In this document: positions 42,662-51,437 of the stretch, piece by piece
Numbering within the stretch: the first letter of the stretch is position 1
How the letters are laid out: the number at the start of each line of letters is the position of its first letter
From: Lachnospiraceae bacterium
GTDB lineage: Bacteria > Bacillota > Clostridia > Lachnospirales > Lachnospiraceae
Direction: 5' to 3'
Assembly: GCA_902363135.1 (NCBI GenBank)
Contig: CABIZF010000003.1
Coordinates: forward strand, 186,001 to 250,000
Length of the DNA stretch: 64,000 bases
The notes under the pieces: generated by a model
Told to the model about the DNA's origin: nothing
Database searches by the model: none
The model's input: the letters and a program-made list of their open reading frames with translations, nothing else
Translations under genes and position numbers: made by a program

Positions 42662-43834
42662 ATGCTGAGTGATTTTACATGGAATATGACCGGATACATA
42701 CCGAAACACCAAGTCAATCCGCACGGTGATGGTATCATTCCCTATGTGGCAGAGCGCATCTTCCAACTGGAACCTGAGCCGCCAAAGGTGGGCAGTCTGA
42801 ACGAATATATCCTGTCTGCCTTGCAGGAAAAGAATTTGATACATTTCTCATTCTTCCTACACCACTACGAGCCGCAGCTTAACAAGCGCATCAAAGACTT
42901 TCTCGGTGTGGACGGCGGCAATCTGTACGACACAGACCGATTTATAGATATAAAGCTCTCCTGCCGGGAGCAAATGCTCCAAAAGCTGATGGACTATGAC
43001 CTTGCCAAGGGTGCAGAGTATGCTACATACATTTTCCCGTTCATCCGGGATGCTATGCTCCGTTTTCGCATGGGCGAAGAAAAATGGTCGGTGTCCTCTC
43101 TGACCAATTACAAAATGGTGCGGTCAATGGCTTGGCTGTACCACAATACCAAGAATGCGGTCAACGAGTTTTCCAAGAAATACAACTGTGATCTTGCTCT
43201 TGCCGAAGACTATCTGAAAGTTGTGCGAGGTATCCGCAATCAGCAGCCATTCTATGTGACAGACGAGAACGGCGAGGAAACAGGCGAGGATGTAGCCCTT
43301 GACGATAGCTGGAACTATACCGATATCCTCTGGAACGGCATACAGGCAGAAAAGGTGCAGCGGGCATTTGAGAAACTGAATTACCGGGAACAGACCTTGC
43401 TCGAAAACCGGTTAGCAATTTGCATGACCTGTGGGCGTGTCAGCTCATGGAAAGACCGCCCCACCTTTGAAGAACTGGCGGTTATGTTTGAGGGCAGTAC
43501 AGCCAGCGGTGCAGAACGAGCCTACCGAAAAGCAGTGGACAAGTTGACGGAATTGTTGGTTGCCGAGGGCGCAATCCATGCAGTCCGGCTAAAACAGAAA
43601 TCCAAGATCAAGCGAAAAAAGAAAATCGCCGCCGCAATCTACGAATATCAGGCAGACTGCGACGGCGAATGGGGCGAAATATCATTAGATTTTGAGAACG
43701 GCAAGGCAGAGATCATTTTGCTTGCCGATTGGGATACAGTGAAAACAAACAAATTTGCAAGCAGAGCAATCGCCTATCTTCTGAACTGTGAGAACGAAAA
43801 ATTACCCAAGGAAATAATGGTGGCCTTTGAATAA
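42662..43834 (+). CDS. Sigma-factor-like protein of mobile elements
   Basis: 390 residues. Residues 100-180 resemble sigma region 2 (FIRDAMLRFRMGEEKWSVSSLTNYKMVRSMAWL) and residues 225-300 a region-4-like helix-turn-helix (NYREQTLLENRLAICMTCGRV, PTFEELAVMFEGS). The C-terminal 80 residues are extra. Similar proteins accompany two-component/ABC modules in Clostridial elements. It may direct transcription of element or cargo genes. The next gene starts 17 bases after its stop. Confidence 0.65.
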   Translation: MLSDFTWNMTGYIPKHQVNPHGDGIIPYVAERIFQLEPEPPKVGSLNEYILSALQEKNLIHFSFFLHHYEPQLNKRIKDFLGVDGGNLYDTDRFIDIKLSCREQMLQKLMDYDLAKGAEYATYIFPFIRDAMLRFRMGEEKWSVSSLTNYKMVRSMAWLYHNTKNAVNEFSKKYNCDLALAEDYLKVVRGIRNQQPFYVTDENGEETGEDVALDDSWNYTDILWNGIQAEKVQRAFEKLNYREQTLLENRLAICMTCGRVSSWKDRPTFEELAVMFEGSTASGAERAYRKAVDKLTELLVAEGAIHAVRLKQKSKIKRKKKIAAAIYEYQADCDGEWGEISLDFENGKAEIILLADWDTVKTNKFASRAIAYLLNCENEKLPKEIMVAFE

Positions 43835-43850
43835 CGAGGGAGTGAGATAT

Positions 43851-44528
43851 ATGGAGCAATTACTGATTGTTGAAGATGATATCGGCTTGAATCAAGGCTT
43901 ATGCAAAGCGCTGAAAGCAGATGACCGTCAGATTATATCCTGCCATGATCTAAAAGCGGCAAGAGAACAATTGCTTTGCGGGAGTGTATCCCTGATCCTG
44001 CTGGATATCAATCTGCCGGATTGCAGTGGGCTTGAGCTGCTCCGGGAGGTCAAGGAAAACATGCCCGGAGTTCCTGTTATTCTGCTGACTGCCAACGACA
44101 CCGATCTGGACATCGTAGACGGACTGGAGCGGGGCGCTGATGATTACATTACCAAGCCCTTTTCCCTTTCGGTTTTGCGGGCAAGGGTGAATACCCAACT
44201 GCGAAAGCAAGCGTCAAACCATAAAAATGCGCCGTTCCATATGGATCTATTTCACTTTGACTTTGAGGCTATGACCTTTTATGTGGGAGATTCAAAAGTG
44301 GAATTGAGTAAAACAGAACAAAAATTACTGCGTCTGCTTGTTGAAAATCGTGGTCGAACCATGACCCGTGGAGACCTTGTCGACCGGATCTGGACAGATG
44401 GCGCAGAATATGTGGATGAAAATGCTTTGTCTGTTACGATCAAGCGTCTGAGGGATAAGCTTGGTGCACAGAAATATATTAAAACCGTCTATGGAATCGG
44501 TTATAGCTGGGTGACAAAAGATGAATAA
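43851..44528 (+). CDS. OmpR-family response regulator (element cargo)
   Basis: 225 residues. The receiver has VEDDIG, phospho-acceptor LLDINLPDCSG and YITKPFS. The winged helix has EQKLLRLLVENRGR and VDENALSVTIKRLRDKL. ATG 43851 is chosen over an upstream start inside the sigma-like gene. It overlaps the kinase gene by eight bases. Paralogous to the regulator at 32033-32722. Confidence 0.92.
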   Translation: MEQLLIVEDDIGLNQGLCKALKADDRQIISCHDLKAAREQLLCGSVSLILLDINLPDCSGLELLREVKENMPGVPVILLTANDTDLDIVDGLERGADDYITKPFSLSVLRARVNTQLRKQASNHKNAPFHMDLFHFDFEAMTFYVGDSKVELSKTEQKLLRLLVENRGRTMTRGDLVDRIWTDGAEYVDENALSVTIKRLRDKLGAQKYIKTVYGIGYSWVTKDE

Positions 44529-45420
44529 AACCGGCATTGTGATCATACTGCTGTGTTTTCTGGCGGCGGCAGCTGTTGTGTTATGGGAGCGGAGAAAGGC
44601 CAGAAAAACGATGGAAGAAATCGAAAGGATGCTAGACGCTGCCATGACCGGCTCCTTTTCTGAAAACAATTTTGATGAAAGCCAGCTGTCTGCATTGGAA
44701 ACGAAGTTTGCGCACTATCTTTCCGCAGCAGAAGCATCTTCTCAAAATATAGCGCAGGAAAAAGACAAAATCAAAACCTTGATTGCAGACATTTCCCACC
44801 AGACGAAAACGCCGATTGCAAACCTGCTGTTATACAGCGAGCTTCTGAAGGAGGAAACTCTGCCTGCATCGGCGAAGGCAAATGTGGAGGCGCTGTACAA
44901 ACAATCGGAAAAGCTGCGATTTCTGATCGATTCTCTCGTAAAGCTTTCCAGACTGGAAAACGGGATCATTTCACTCTCCCCTCAGCAAGCAGCGCTGCAG
45001 CCGCTGCTTGAAAGCGTAGTAGAACAATATACTGCCAAGGCTTCTGAAAAAGGATTGTCTTTGCGACTGCAAGATACCGATGCTTTTGCTGTATTCGACT
45101 TCAAATGGACAGCGGAAGCGCTGGCTAATATCGTAGACAACGCCATCAAATATACAGAGCATGGCACCATTACTATTTCTGCCGTAAGCTATGAAATGTT
45201 TTCAAGGATCGATATATCGGATACCGGTTCAGGCATCCCGGAAAGTGAGCAAGCGAAGATATTTGCTCGCTTTTACCGCTCAAATAGTGTGCAGAAACAA
45301 GAAGGGGTCGGCATCGGCTTATACCTTGCCCGACAGATCATATCCGGCGAGGGCGGTTATATCAAGGTTGCTTCCGTTCCGGGAAAAGGAAGTACGTTTT
45401 CCATATTTCTGCCGAAATAA
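44521..45420 (+). CDS. Sensor histidine kinase with one membrane helix (element cargo)
   Basis: 299 residues. A single N-terminal helix (GIVIILLCFLAAAAVVLW) and no extracellular domain, so the signal is probably received from the partner permease or the membrane. Phospho-acceptor ADISHQTKTPIANLLL, N box NIVDNAIKYTE and G boxes DTGSGIP / GVGIGLYLA are present. This reduced kinase type is typical of transporter-sensing modules. Confidence 0.9.
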   Translation: MNKTGIVIILLCFLAAAAVVLWERRKARKTMEEIERMLDAAMTGSFSENNFDESQLSALETKFAHYLSAAEASSQNIAQEKDKIKTLIADISHQTKTPIANLLLYSELLKEETLPASAKANVEALYKQSEKLRFLIDSLVKLSRLENGIISLSPQQAALQPLLESVVEQYTAKASEKGLSLRLQDTDAFAVFDFKWTAEALANIVDNAIKYTEHGTITISAVSYEMFSRIDISDTGSGIPESEQAKIFARFYRSNSVQKQEGVGIGLYLARQIISGEGGYIKVASVPGKGSTFSIFLPK

Positions 45421-45555
45421 CAACAATTCTATCAAAACTGTTAGATTTCATTTTCCGCCGGAAAGAATGTGGAAAGATTCCTATGCGATAATCTGTATGT
45501 ATCAAAGGATCATTTCCTTTCATACATACAGATTTTTTCATGGAGGTACTCATTT

Positions 45556-46227
45556 ATGGAAGTTTTACAGGCAAAAAACCTGAAAAAGATTTATGGCTCC
45601 GGCAATAACGCAGTTCATGCGTTGGATGGAGTTGATTTAAGTGTAAAGAAGGGCGAATTTGTTGCAATTGTCGGCACATCCGGCTCCGGCAAATCCACGC
45701 TGCTGCACATGCTGGGCGGGCTGGATCGCCCTACAAGTGGCACGGTCATGGTGGACGGACAGGATATTTTCTCCCTGAAGGAGGAAGCGCTGACCATCTT
45801 CCGTCGCAGGAAAATCGGCTTTGTGTTCCAAGCATATAATCTTGTTCCGGTGCTGAATGTGTATGAAAATATTGTTCTACCCATTGAGCTGGACGGTGGC
45901 AAGGTCAATAAGGATTTCGTACAGCAGATTGTACAGACACTTGGGCTGGATGATCGTCTGGATGCGCTACCCAATCAGCTCTCAGGCGGTCAACAGCAGC
46001 GGGTAGCCATTGCCCGTGCGCTGGCGGCAGCACCCGCTATCATTCTGGCAGATGAACCCACCGGCAATCTGGATTCCAAAACCAGCCAGGATGTATTGAG
46101 CCTTTTGAAAGTCACCAGTCAAAAGTTCGCCCAGACAATCGTAATGATCACTCACAACGAAGAAATTGCGCAGATGGCAGACCGCATTATCCGTATCGAA
46201 GATGGTCGGATCGTCTCCCAGAACTAA
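45556..46227 (+). CDS. ABC exporter ATP-binding protein (element cargo)
   Basis: 223 residues with Walker [11 protein letters not shown]-loop FVFQAYNLV, signature [15 protein letters not shown], Walker [13 protein letters not shown] and MITHNEE. Start 45556 follows GGAGG. Its paralogue at 29940-30614 is strikingly similar. It forms the exporter with the FtsX-type permease 15 bases downstream. Confidence 0.92.
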   Translation: MEVLQAKNLKKIYGSGNNAVHALDGVDLSVKKGEFVAIVGTSGSGKSTLLHMLGGLDRPTSGTVMVDGQDIFSLKEEALTIFRRRKIGFVFQAYNLVPVLNVYENIVLPIELDGGKVNKDFVQQIVQTLGLDDRLDALPNQLSGGQQQRVAIARALAAAPAIILADEPTGNLDSKTSQDVLSLLKVTSQKFAQTIVMITHNEEIAQMADRIIRIEDGRIVSQN

Positions 46228-46242
46228 CGGGAGGTGGCTACG

Positions 46243-48885
46243 ATGAATGTCAAAAACAGAAAATGTATTCGAAAGCTCAGCTTAAAATCTCTTTATGCGA
46301 ACCGTCGCCGCAATCTGATCGCTATTTTTGCCATTGCGCTGACAACGCTGCTATTTACGTCCATGTTCACCATTGTCTTGTCACTGAACGCCAGCTATGA
46401 AACCTACCAGTTTCGGCAGGTAGGCGGCTATGCACACGGCACCTTTAAGGATGTTTCCCCCGAGCAGGCGGAACGCATCGCTGCCCACCCAAAGGTGAAG
46501 GCTGCGGGGATACGGAAGGTAATCGGTATCACTGCGGAGGGGGTCTTTGCCAAAGTACCGGCAGAGATCAGCTACATGGATGCCAACTGCACTAAATGGA
46601 GCTATGCAACCCCTACTACCGGACGGATGCCCGAAAGCGGCAAAGAGGTAGCCATGGATACGGCAGCGTTGCAGCTGCTTGGCGTAACGCCGGAGCTGGG
46701 CGCCGAGGTCACGGTTTCCTATTCCATTACGGACAAGGATCAAACCGCCTTTACTGTAACAGATACCTTTACGCTGGTAGGCTATTGGGACTATGATGAA
46801 CTAATGCCTGTTCATTACATCAACATCAGCCGTGATTACGCAGATGACATCGAAGCGCAGGCAGTAAAAACAGGTTTACAGCCTTTCCGCACCGATTTGA
46901 ATGTCATGCTGGCCTCCGGCACAAACATTCAAGGGCAGATGGAGCAGGTGGATACCGATCTTGGCTACACATGGGACAGCTATACCGATCCCAACAGCGT
47001 CCGGATCGGCGTCAACTGGGGATATACCTCATCCCAGCTGGAGTCGAAGCTTGATCCGGAACTTGTGATCGCCATAGCAGCTTTTTTGCTGCTGGTGATT
47101 TTCACTGGGTATCTTATCATCTATAACATTTTTCAGATCTCTGTTGCAGGGGATATCCGGTTTTACGGACTTCTGAAAACCATTGGCACAACGCCCCGGC
47201 AGCTCAAACGCATCATTCGCCAGCAGGCACTTCTGCTTTGTCTGATCGGCATTCCGGCGGGGCTGCTGCTGGGCTACGGCATCGGCGCTGTTTTGGTGCC
47301 TGTTGTCTTGCGCTCCACCCGGTTGGATACAGGCATCACCACCATCAGCACATCGCCTGTGATCTTCCTTGGTTCTATGCTGTTTGCCTTGTTGACGGTG
47401 CTTTTGTCCTGTTCTAAGCCCGGAAAAATGGCAGCTAAGGTCTCTCCGGTGGAGGCTACCAAATATACGGATGTGATGCAGACCAAGAAAAAACGGCGCA
47501 GCATCCGGGGAGCAAAGCTCCATCAGATGGCCTTTGCCAATCTGGGACGAAACAAGAAAAAGACGGTGCTGGTGGTGGTGTCTCTGGCACTGTCGGTGAC
47601 ACTGTTCAATGCGCTGTGTGCCTTTGTGGGCGGCTTCAGCATGGAGAAGTATGTATCCGCCATGACCTGCGCCGATTTTATCGTCAGCACGCCCGACTAT
47701 TTCCGTTACAACCCGGCAGATGAATTCATCACGCCAGAACAAATCGAAGAGATCGCAGCAAACACAAAGGCCAGTCTTTCCGGCACGGGATATGCTGTGC
47801 GAAAACCCGCCTACCTGTGGATGACGGAGAATGCTCTGCGGCAGGACTATGCAAAGTACGAAAGCGCCGAGCAGTTGGACAGCCATATGAGCCGTCTGGA
47901 GCACCGGGGCAATATGGTGATGGGAGATACCAGAATCGAGGCTCTGGATAACAGTCTGTTTGACAAGCTGCAAGTATTCGACGGAGATATTTCTCCCATG
48001 TTGGAGCCGGACAATAACGCCATTGCCATTGCGGTTTCCTTAGATGACTACGGTAATCTGCCCAATCTTGAATACTACCCCAAGGTGGGAGACACGATCA
48101 CCGTTACCTATGCGGACGATGTGAAATATATCGACAGCCGCACCGGGGAACTCACCGAAGATACACCGGAGGAGTACTTTCAGGCAAAATTGTATGGAGC
48201 CAGAGATGTAGAGTACACGGTCTGCGCCTTGGTAGAACTTCCGAATTCCATGAGTTATCGTTATAGTGGTATTGGATATGACGTAGTTTTGTCTGTGGAC
48301 ACCGCACAGAGGGACAGCGGTGGTGCAGCCATTCCGATGCTCTACCTGTTCGACACAGCGGACGAAGTTGACGAGGCCGAAGCAGAGCAATATCTATCGA
48401 AGCTCACTGCCGGTGAGTTTTCGCCCTTGATGTATGAAAGCAAGGCCACGGCTCGCTCTGAATTTGCTCAGTTCCGGCAGATGTTCCTTCTGATAGGTGG
48501 TATTCTCTGTGCTATCATCGGGCTGGTGGGACTCTTAAATTTCTTCAACGCCATGATGACCGGTATTCTTTCCCGCCGCCGTGAATTTGCTGTGCTTCAG
48601 GCTGTAGGAATGACGAACCGGCAGCTCAAAACCATGCTGATCTACGAGGGATTATTTTACGCAATGTCCTCCGTAGCGGCGGCCTTTATTCTGTCGCTGG
48701 CGGTGGGACCTCTTGCAGGAAAAATGCTGGGCAGTATGTTCTGGTTCTTTGAGTATCGATTCACCATTCTGCCTGTCCTGCTGACAATTCCGGTATTTCT
48801 TCTGCTGGGGTGGCTGATTCCTTGCATGATGTATGACAACGCAGCGAAATGCAGCGTTGTAGAGCAATTAAGGGATGCTCAATAA
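46243..48885 (+). CDS. FtsX-type ABC exporter permease (element cargo)
   Basis: 880 residues, similar in layout to the permease at 27499: an N-terminal helix, large outer domain, FtsX helices with DIRFYGLLKTIGTTPRQLKRIIRQQ, a second outer domain and a terminal FtsX block with RREFAVLQAVGMTNRQLKTMLIYEG. The two large extracellular domains suggest binding of a peptide or cell-wall ligand. ATG 46243 lies 8 bases after GGAGG. The kinase of this operon has no outer sensor, so the permease may be the receptor, as in BceAB-type systems. Confidence 0.87.
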   Translation: MNVKNRKCIRKLSLKSLYANRRRNLIAIFAIALTTLLFTSMFTIVLSLNASYETYQFRQVGGYAHGTFKDVSPEQAERIAAHPKVKAAGIRKVIGITAEGVFAKVPAEISYMDANCTKWSYATPTTGRMPESGKEVAMDTAALQLLGVTPELGAEVTVSYSITDKDQTAFTVTDTFTLVGYWDYDELMPVHYINISRDYADDIEAQAVKTGLQPFRTDLNVMLASGTNIQGQMEQVDTDLGYTWDSYTDPNSVRIGVNWGYTSSQLESKLDPELVIAIAAFLLLVIFTGYLIIYNIFQISVAGDIRFYGLLKTIGTTPRQLKRIIRQQALLLCLIGIPAGLLLGYGIGAVLVPVVLRSTRLDTGITTISTSPVIFLGSMLFALLTVLLSCSKPGKMAAKVSPVEATKYTDVMQTKKKRRSIRGAKLHQMAFANLGRNKKKTVLVVVSLALSVTLFNALCAFVGGFSMEKYVSAMTCADFIVSTPDYFRYNPADEFITPEQIEEIAANTKASLSGTGYAVRKPAYLWMTENALRQDYAKYESAEQLDSHMSRLEHRGNMVMGDTRIEALDNSLFDKLQVFDGDISPMLEPDNNAIAIAVSLDDYGNLPNLEYYPKVGDTITVTYADDVKYIDSRTGELTEDTPEEYFQAKLYGARDVEYTVCALVELPNSMSYRYSGIGYDVVLSVDTAQRDSGGAAIPMLYLFDTADEVDEAEAEQYLSKLTAGEFSPLMYESKATARSEFAQFRQMFLLIGGILCAIIGLVGLLNFFNAMMTGILSRRREFAVLQAVGMTNRQLKTMLIYEGLFYAMSSVAAAFILSLAVGPLAGKMLGSMFWFFEYRFTILPVLLTIPVFLLLGWLIPCMMYDNAAKCSVVEQLRDAQ

Positions 48886-48902
48886 CTGTTAAGCAAAAAA
48901 CG

Positions 48903-48930
48903 GCCCTCTGCCAAGGAAAAGGCAGAGGGC
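48903..48930 (+). terminator. Terminator after the element's permease gene
   Basis: GCCCTCTGCC pairs with GGCAGAGGGC around a short A-rich loop, followed by TGAGTTTT. It also covers the end of the convergent small gene at 48937. Confidence 0.7.
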
Positions 48931-48936
48931 TGAGTT

Positions 48937-49182
48937 TTAATCTAAGGGTTTACATTCAGTTACAGTTTTTAGATAAATTTCGGGGTTTCCGTTCAAAACA
49001 AGGTCTGCATATCCAATCGGGTCATTGTAGATCAGATAATCCAGTTCTGACCGCTGATACATATTGTCGGCAACCTCGTTTTCCACCGCAAACGTATCAA
49101 TGGCAATCTTGCTGCCATCAAAAAATTTCAATTCCACACAAGCGGTATCCATGTTAAACTCACAAGAAATCAATCTATCCAT
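48937..49182 (-). CDS. DUF6061-like small protein
   Basis: 81 residues (MDRLISCEFNMDTACVELKFFDG...), beta-rich, without membrane segments. Proteins of this appearance are frequent in Clostridial mobile elements. Function unknown. It lies just inside the right end of the mobilizable element, 24 bases from the end of rlmD, on the same strand. Confidence 0.6.
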   Translation of the reverse strand: MDRLISCEFNMDTACVELKFFDGSKIAIDTFAVENEVADNMYQRSELDYLIYNDPIGYADLVLNGNPEIYLKTVTECKPLD

Positions 49183-49206
49183 AAGAAACCTCCATTTTGC
49201 AGGATG

Positions 49207-50874
49207 TTAGATCATCCCAAAATATTTGAATGCTTCTCGGATCGCTTTCTCTTTTTCCGGTGGGCACTGTGGCTGTCTGGAATCCTCGGACTTCGGCAGA
49301 TTATAGTTCTTACCAACCCCAATCCCACATTTTCGTTTAATCTGTGAGATATAGAGGTTGGACACCTTTAACCCGGTATGCTCCAACACATACTCCTTGA
49401 TCTGCGGATAGGTTGCCCCATCCTGAAATTCGGACATATCCATATCTTCCAAAGAGAACTCAACCCGAATCTTTTTCGAGTCGACCTCACCCTTGGAAAG
49501 CAAGACAACCGTCTCAACATGCACCGTCGAACAGAACATATCCACGCACGTGACCTTCTCCACCCGATATCCGCTCTTGATCAGCACATCCAGATCCCGT
49601 GCGAGGCTCGTCGGCTTGCAGGAGATGTAGACCATATAGTTGACACCGTAAGAAATGATTTTCGGCAGAGCCTTTGGGTGGATGCCGTCGCGCGGTGGAT
49701 CGAGGACGATGAAATCCGGTTTCTCCGGAATGTCGTCGAGCACCTTGAGTACATCGCCTGCGATAAAACGGCAATTGGAAAGTCCGTTGCGCGTGGCATT
49801 TTCACGTGCAGCCACGACTGCCTCCTCTACAATCTCGACTCCAATGACTTCCTTTGCCACGGATGCAAGGATCTGGGCAATTGTACCGGTACCGGAATAC
49901 AGGTCAAAAACAGTCTGATCCTTCGTATCTCCAATATAGTCCCGCGCAGTACTGTAGAGTACCTCCGCACCGAGGGAATTGGTTTGAAAAAAGGAAAACG
50001 GCGTGATCTTAAAACGCAGTCCGAGAATGGTCTCATAAAAATAATCCTGACCGTACAAAATTCTGGTCTCATCGCTTTGCACTACATCCGCAACGGAATC
50101 ATTGATCAGATGCAGGATTCCGACAATGGTTCCCTTAAGCGAAAGTGAACGTATCTGATCCGCCAACGGAGTCAGATCATATTCCTTCTGACTGGTTGTG
50201 ACAAGATTTACCAGTATCTCTCCCGTTGTCTCAGCACGCCTTAACAGCAAATGCCGTAAATAACCCTCATGTGACATTTTATGATAGTATGGCGCACCGA
50301 TTTCCTGAAAATATGCAAGCACACACGACAGAATTTTGGTCATGTCCTCGTGCACGATCTTGCAGTCTGCTGTCGTCAGAATATCATAAGTACTCCCTTT
50401 TTTGTGCAGTCCGAGTGTCAGAGGGCCGTCTTTATACGCATCTCCGAAGGAAAATTCCATTTTATTGCGGTAGGCAAATTCCATTGGGCTGCCCTTGATG
50501 CCTTCAAAGCAGTAATCTGCTTTTCCTTCCTCATCTACCTGACCGGCATCTGTGATTGCTGCATCCAGAAGATCTTTGACCTGCCGCGCTTTCATCTCCA
50601 GCTGATCTTCATAAAGCATCGTCTGGTACATACACCCGCCGCAGGCCGGAAAATTGCTGCACACCGGATCCCGTTTTTCTATTGAGGATTTCTCCAGCAC
50701 CTCCAGAAGTCTGCCCTCTGCCTGATTTTTTCGTTTCTTATGAACAACAAAGCGGATCTTCTGCCCCGGAATTCCGTTTTTCACCGTTACCATGCCGTCT
50801 TCTGTGTATACCCGTCCCTTGTTTGGAAAATCTACCCGCTCTATGATTCCTTCCAGTATATCGCCTTTCTTCAT
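49207..50874 (-). CDS. rlmD: 23S rRNA (uracil-5-)-methyltransferase RlmD with element-supplied 3' end
   Basis: 555 residues. Residues 1-58 form a TRAM domain (GIIERVDFPNKGRV). Cysteines in CSNFPACGGC and a later CK bind a [4Fe-4S] cluster. The SAM-binding fold includes FDLYSGTGTIAQIL, and the catalytic Cys is in YISCKPTSLARDL. The core ends at VETVVLLS. The following 105 residues (YPQIKEYVLEHTGLKVSNLYISQIKRKCG...) lie inside the mobile element and replace the displaced host tail at 34517. The enzyme methylates a uracil in 23S rRNA. Confidence 0.92.
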   Translation of the reverse strand: MKKGDILEGIIERVDFPNKGRVYTEDGMVTVKNGIPGQKIRFVVHKKRKNQAEGRLLEVLEKSSIEKRDPVCSNFPACGGCMYQTMLYEDQLEMKARQVKDLLDAAITDAGQVDEEGKADYCFEGIKGSPMEFAYRNKMEFSFGDAYKDGPLTLGLHKKGSTYDILTTADCKIVHEDMTKILSCVLAYFQEIGAPYYHKMSHEGYLRHLLLRRAETTGEILVNLVTTSQKEYDLTPLADQIRSLSLKGTIVGILHLINDSVADVVQSDETRILYGQDYFYETILGLRFKITPFSFFQTNSLGAEVLYSTARDYIGDTKDQTVFDLYSGTGTIAQILASVAKEVIGVEIVEEAVVAARENATRNGLSNCRFIAGDVLKVLDDIPEKPDFIVLDPPRDGIHPKALPKIISYGVNYMVYISCKPTSLARDLDVLIKSGYRVEKVTCVDMFCSTVHVETVVLLSKGEVDSKKIRVEFSLEDMDMSEFQDGATYPQIKEYVLEHTGLKVSNLYISQIKRKCGIGVGKNYNLPKSEDSRQPQCPPEKEKAIREAFKYFGMI

Positions 50875-50899
50875 GTTGGTTTCCTTTCTTAATTTAAAT

Positions 50900-50927
50900 C
50901 GGGCAGATGCCGCCAGACATCTGCCCG
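50900..50927. terminator. Terminator between rlmD and the DUF4366-like gene
   Basis: CGGGCAGATG pairs perfectly with CATCTGCCCG around an eight-base loop. The minus strand continues ATTTAAATTAAG and the plus strand ATAGTTTTT. Confidence 0.6.
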
Positions 50928-50959
50928 ATAGTTTTTCTGATTGTCAGCTGCAGAAATGA

Positions 50960-51292
50960 CTACTCCTCGTCTGCATCTGCTGATTTTACTTCTTCCTCTG
51001 CTGCCGGCTCTTCTTTTGCTTCCTCAGCCTCCGGTGCTGTCTCTGCCTTTTTCTCCTCATCCATCTCCGGGAAATCATCATCCTCAAAGAAGTCGTCGAA
51101 ATCATCGTCATCCTCGAAATCGTCTTCAAAATCCTCGAGGTAATCCGGTGCAAAGTAACGGTACACTGCATATGCGATACCTGCAACTGCGGCCACTGCG
51201 CCGATAATGGCAAGCACCCAGAGCACCGTATTCTTATTCTTGTCCTCGTCTCTCTTCTTCAATGCCTCAAGAAGCTCTTCTACCTTTACCAT
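50960..51292 (-). CDS. Membrane protein with acidic C-terminal tail
   Basis: 110 residues. A basic N-terminus (KVEELLEALKKRDEDKNKN), one membrane helix (TVLWVLAIIGAVAAVAGIAYAVYRYF) and a very acidic tail of Asp, Glu and Ala. It resembles small single-pass proteins seen in Lachnospiraceae backbone regions. ATG 51292 is preferred over 51301 because AAAGGA is then eight bases away. Function unknown. Confidence 0.65.
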   Translation of the reverse strand: MVKVEELLEALKKRDEDKNKNTVLWVLAIIGAVAAVAGIAYAVYRYFAPDYLEDFEDDFEDDDDFDDFFEDDDFPEMDEEKKAETAPEAEEAKEEPAAEEEVKSADADEE

Positions 51293-51437
51293 AACTGCCA
51301 TCCTTTCCGATCGGTCCTGCGACCGTCTCTGTTAACTTGCAGTCATTCCACCTTGCTTTCGCATTCCGTACAGAACGACCACTTCGTTGATAGTATATCA
51401 CAGTCTCTGCGTTTTTACTATAAAAACTTTATAAGAG

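Larger units (their letters stand above)
34856..49518. mobile_element. 14.7-kb integrative mobilizable element in rlmD
   Basis: The element is bounded by direct 14-bp repeats ACAACCGTCTCAAC at 34856-34869 and 49505-49518, the latter inside intact rlmD. Outside the left repeat lies a second rlmD tail. Inside are recombinase, HTH repressor, MobV relaxase, primase, primase-helicase, sigma-like gene and a cargo two-component/ABC exporter. No type IV secretion genes are present, so it is mobilizable and needs a helper conjugative element. Confidence 0.88.
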
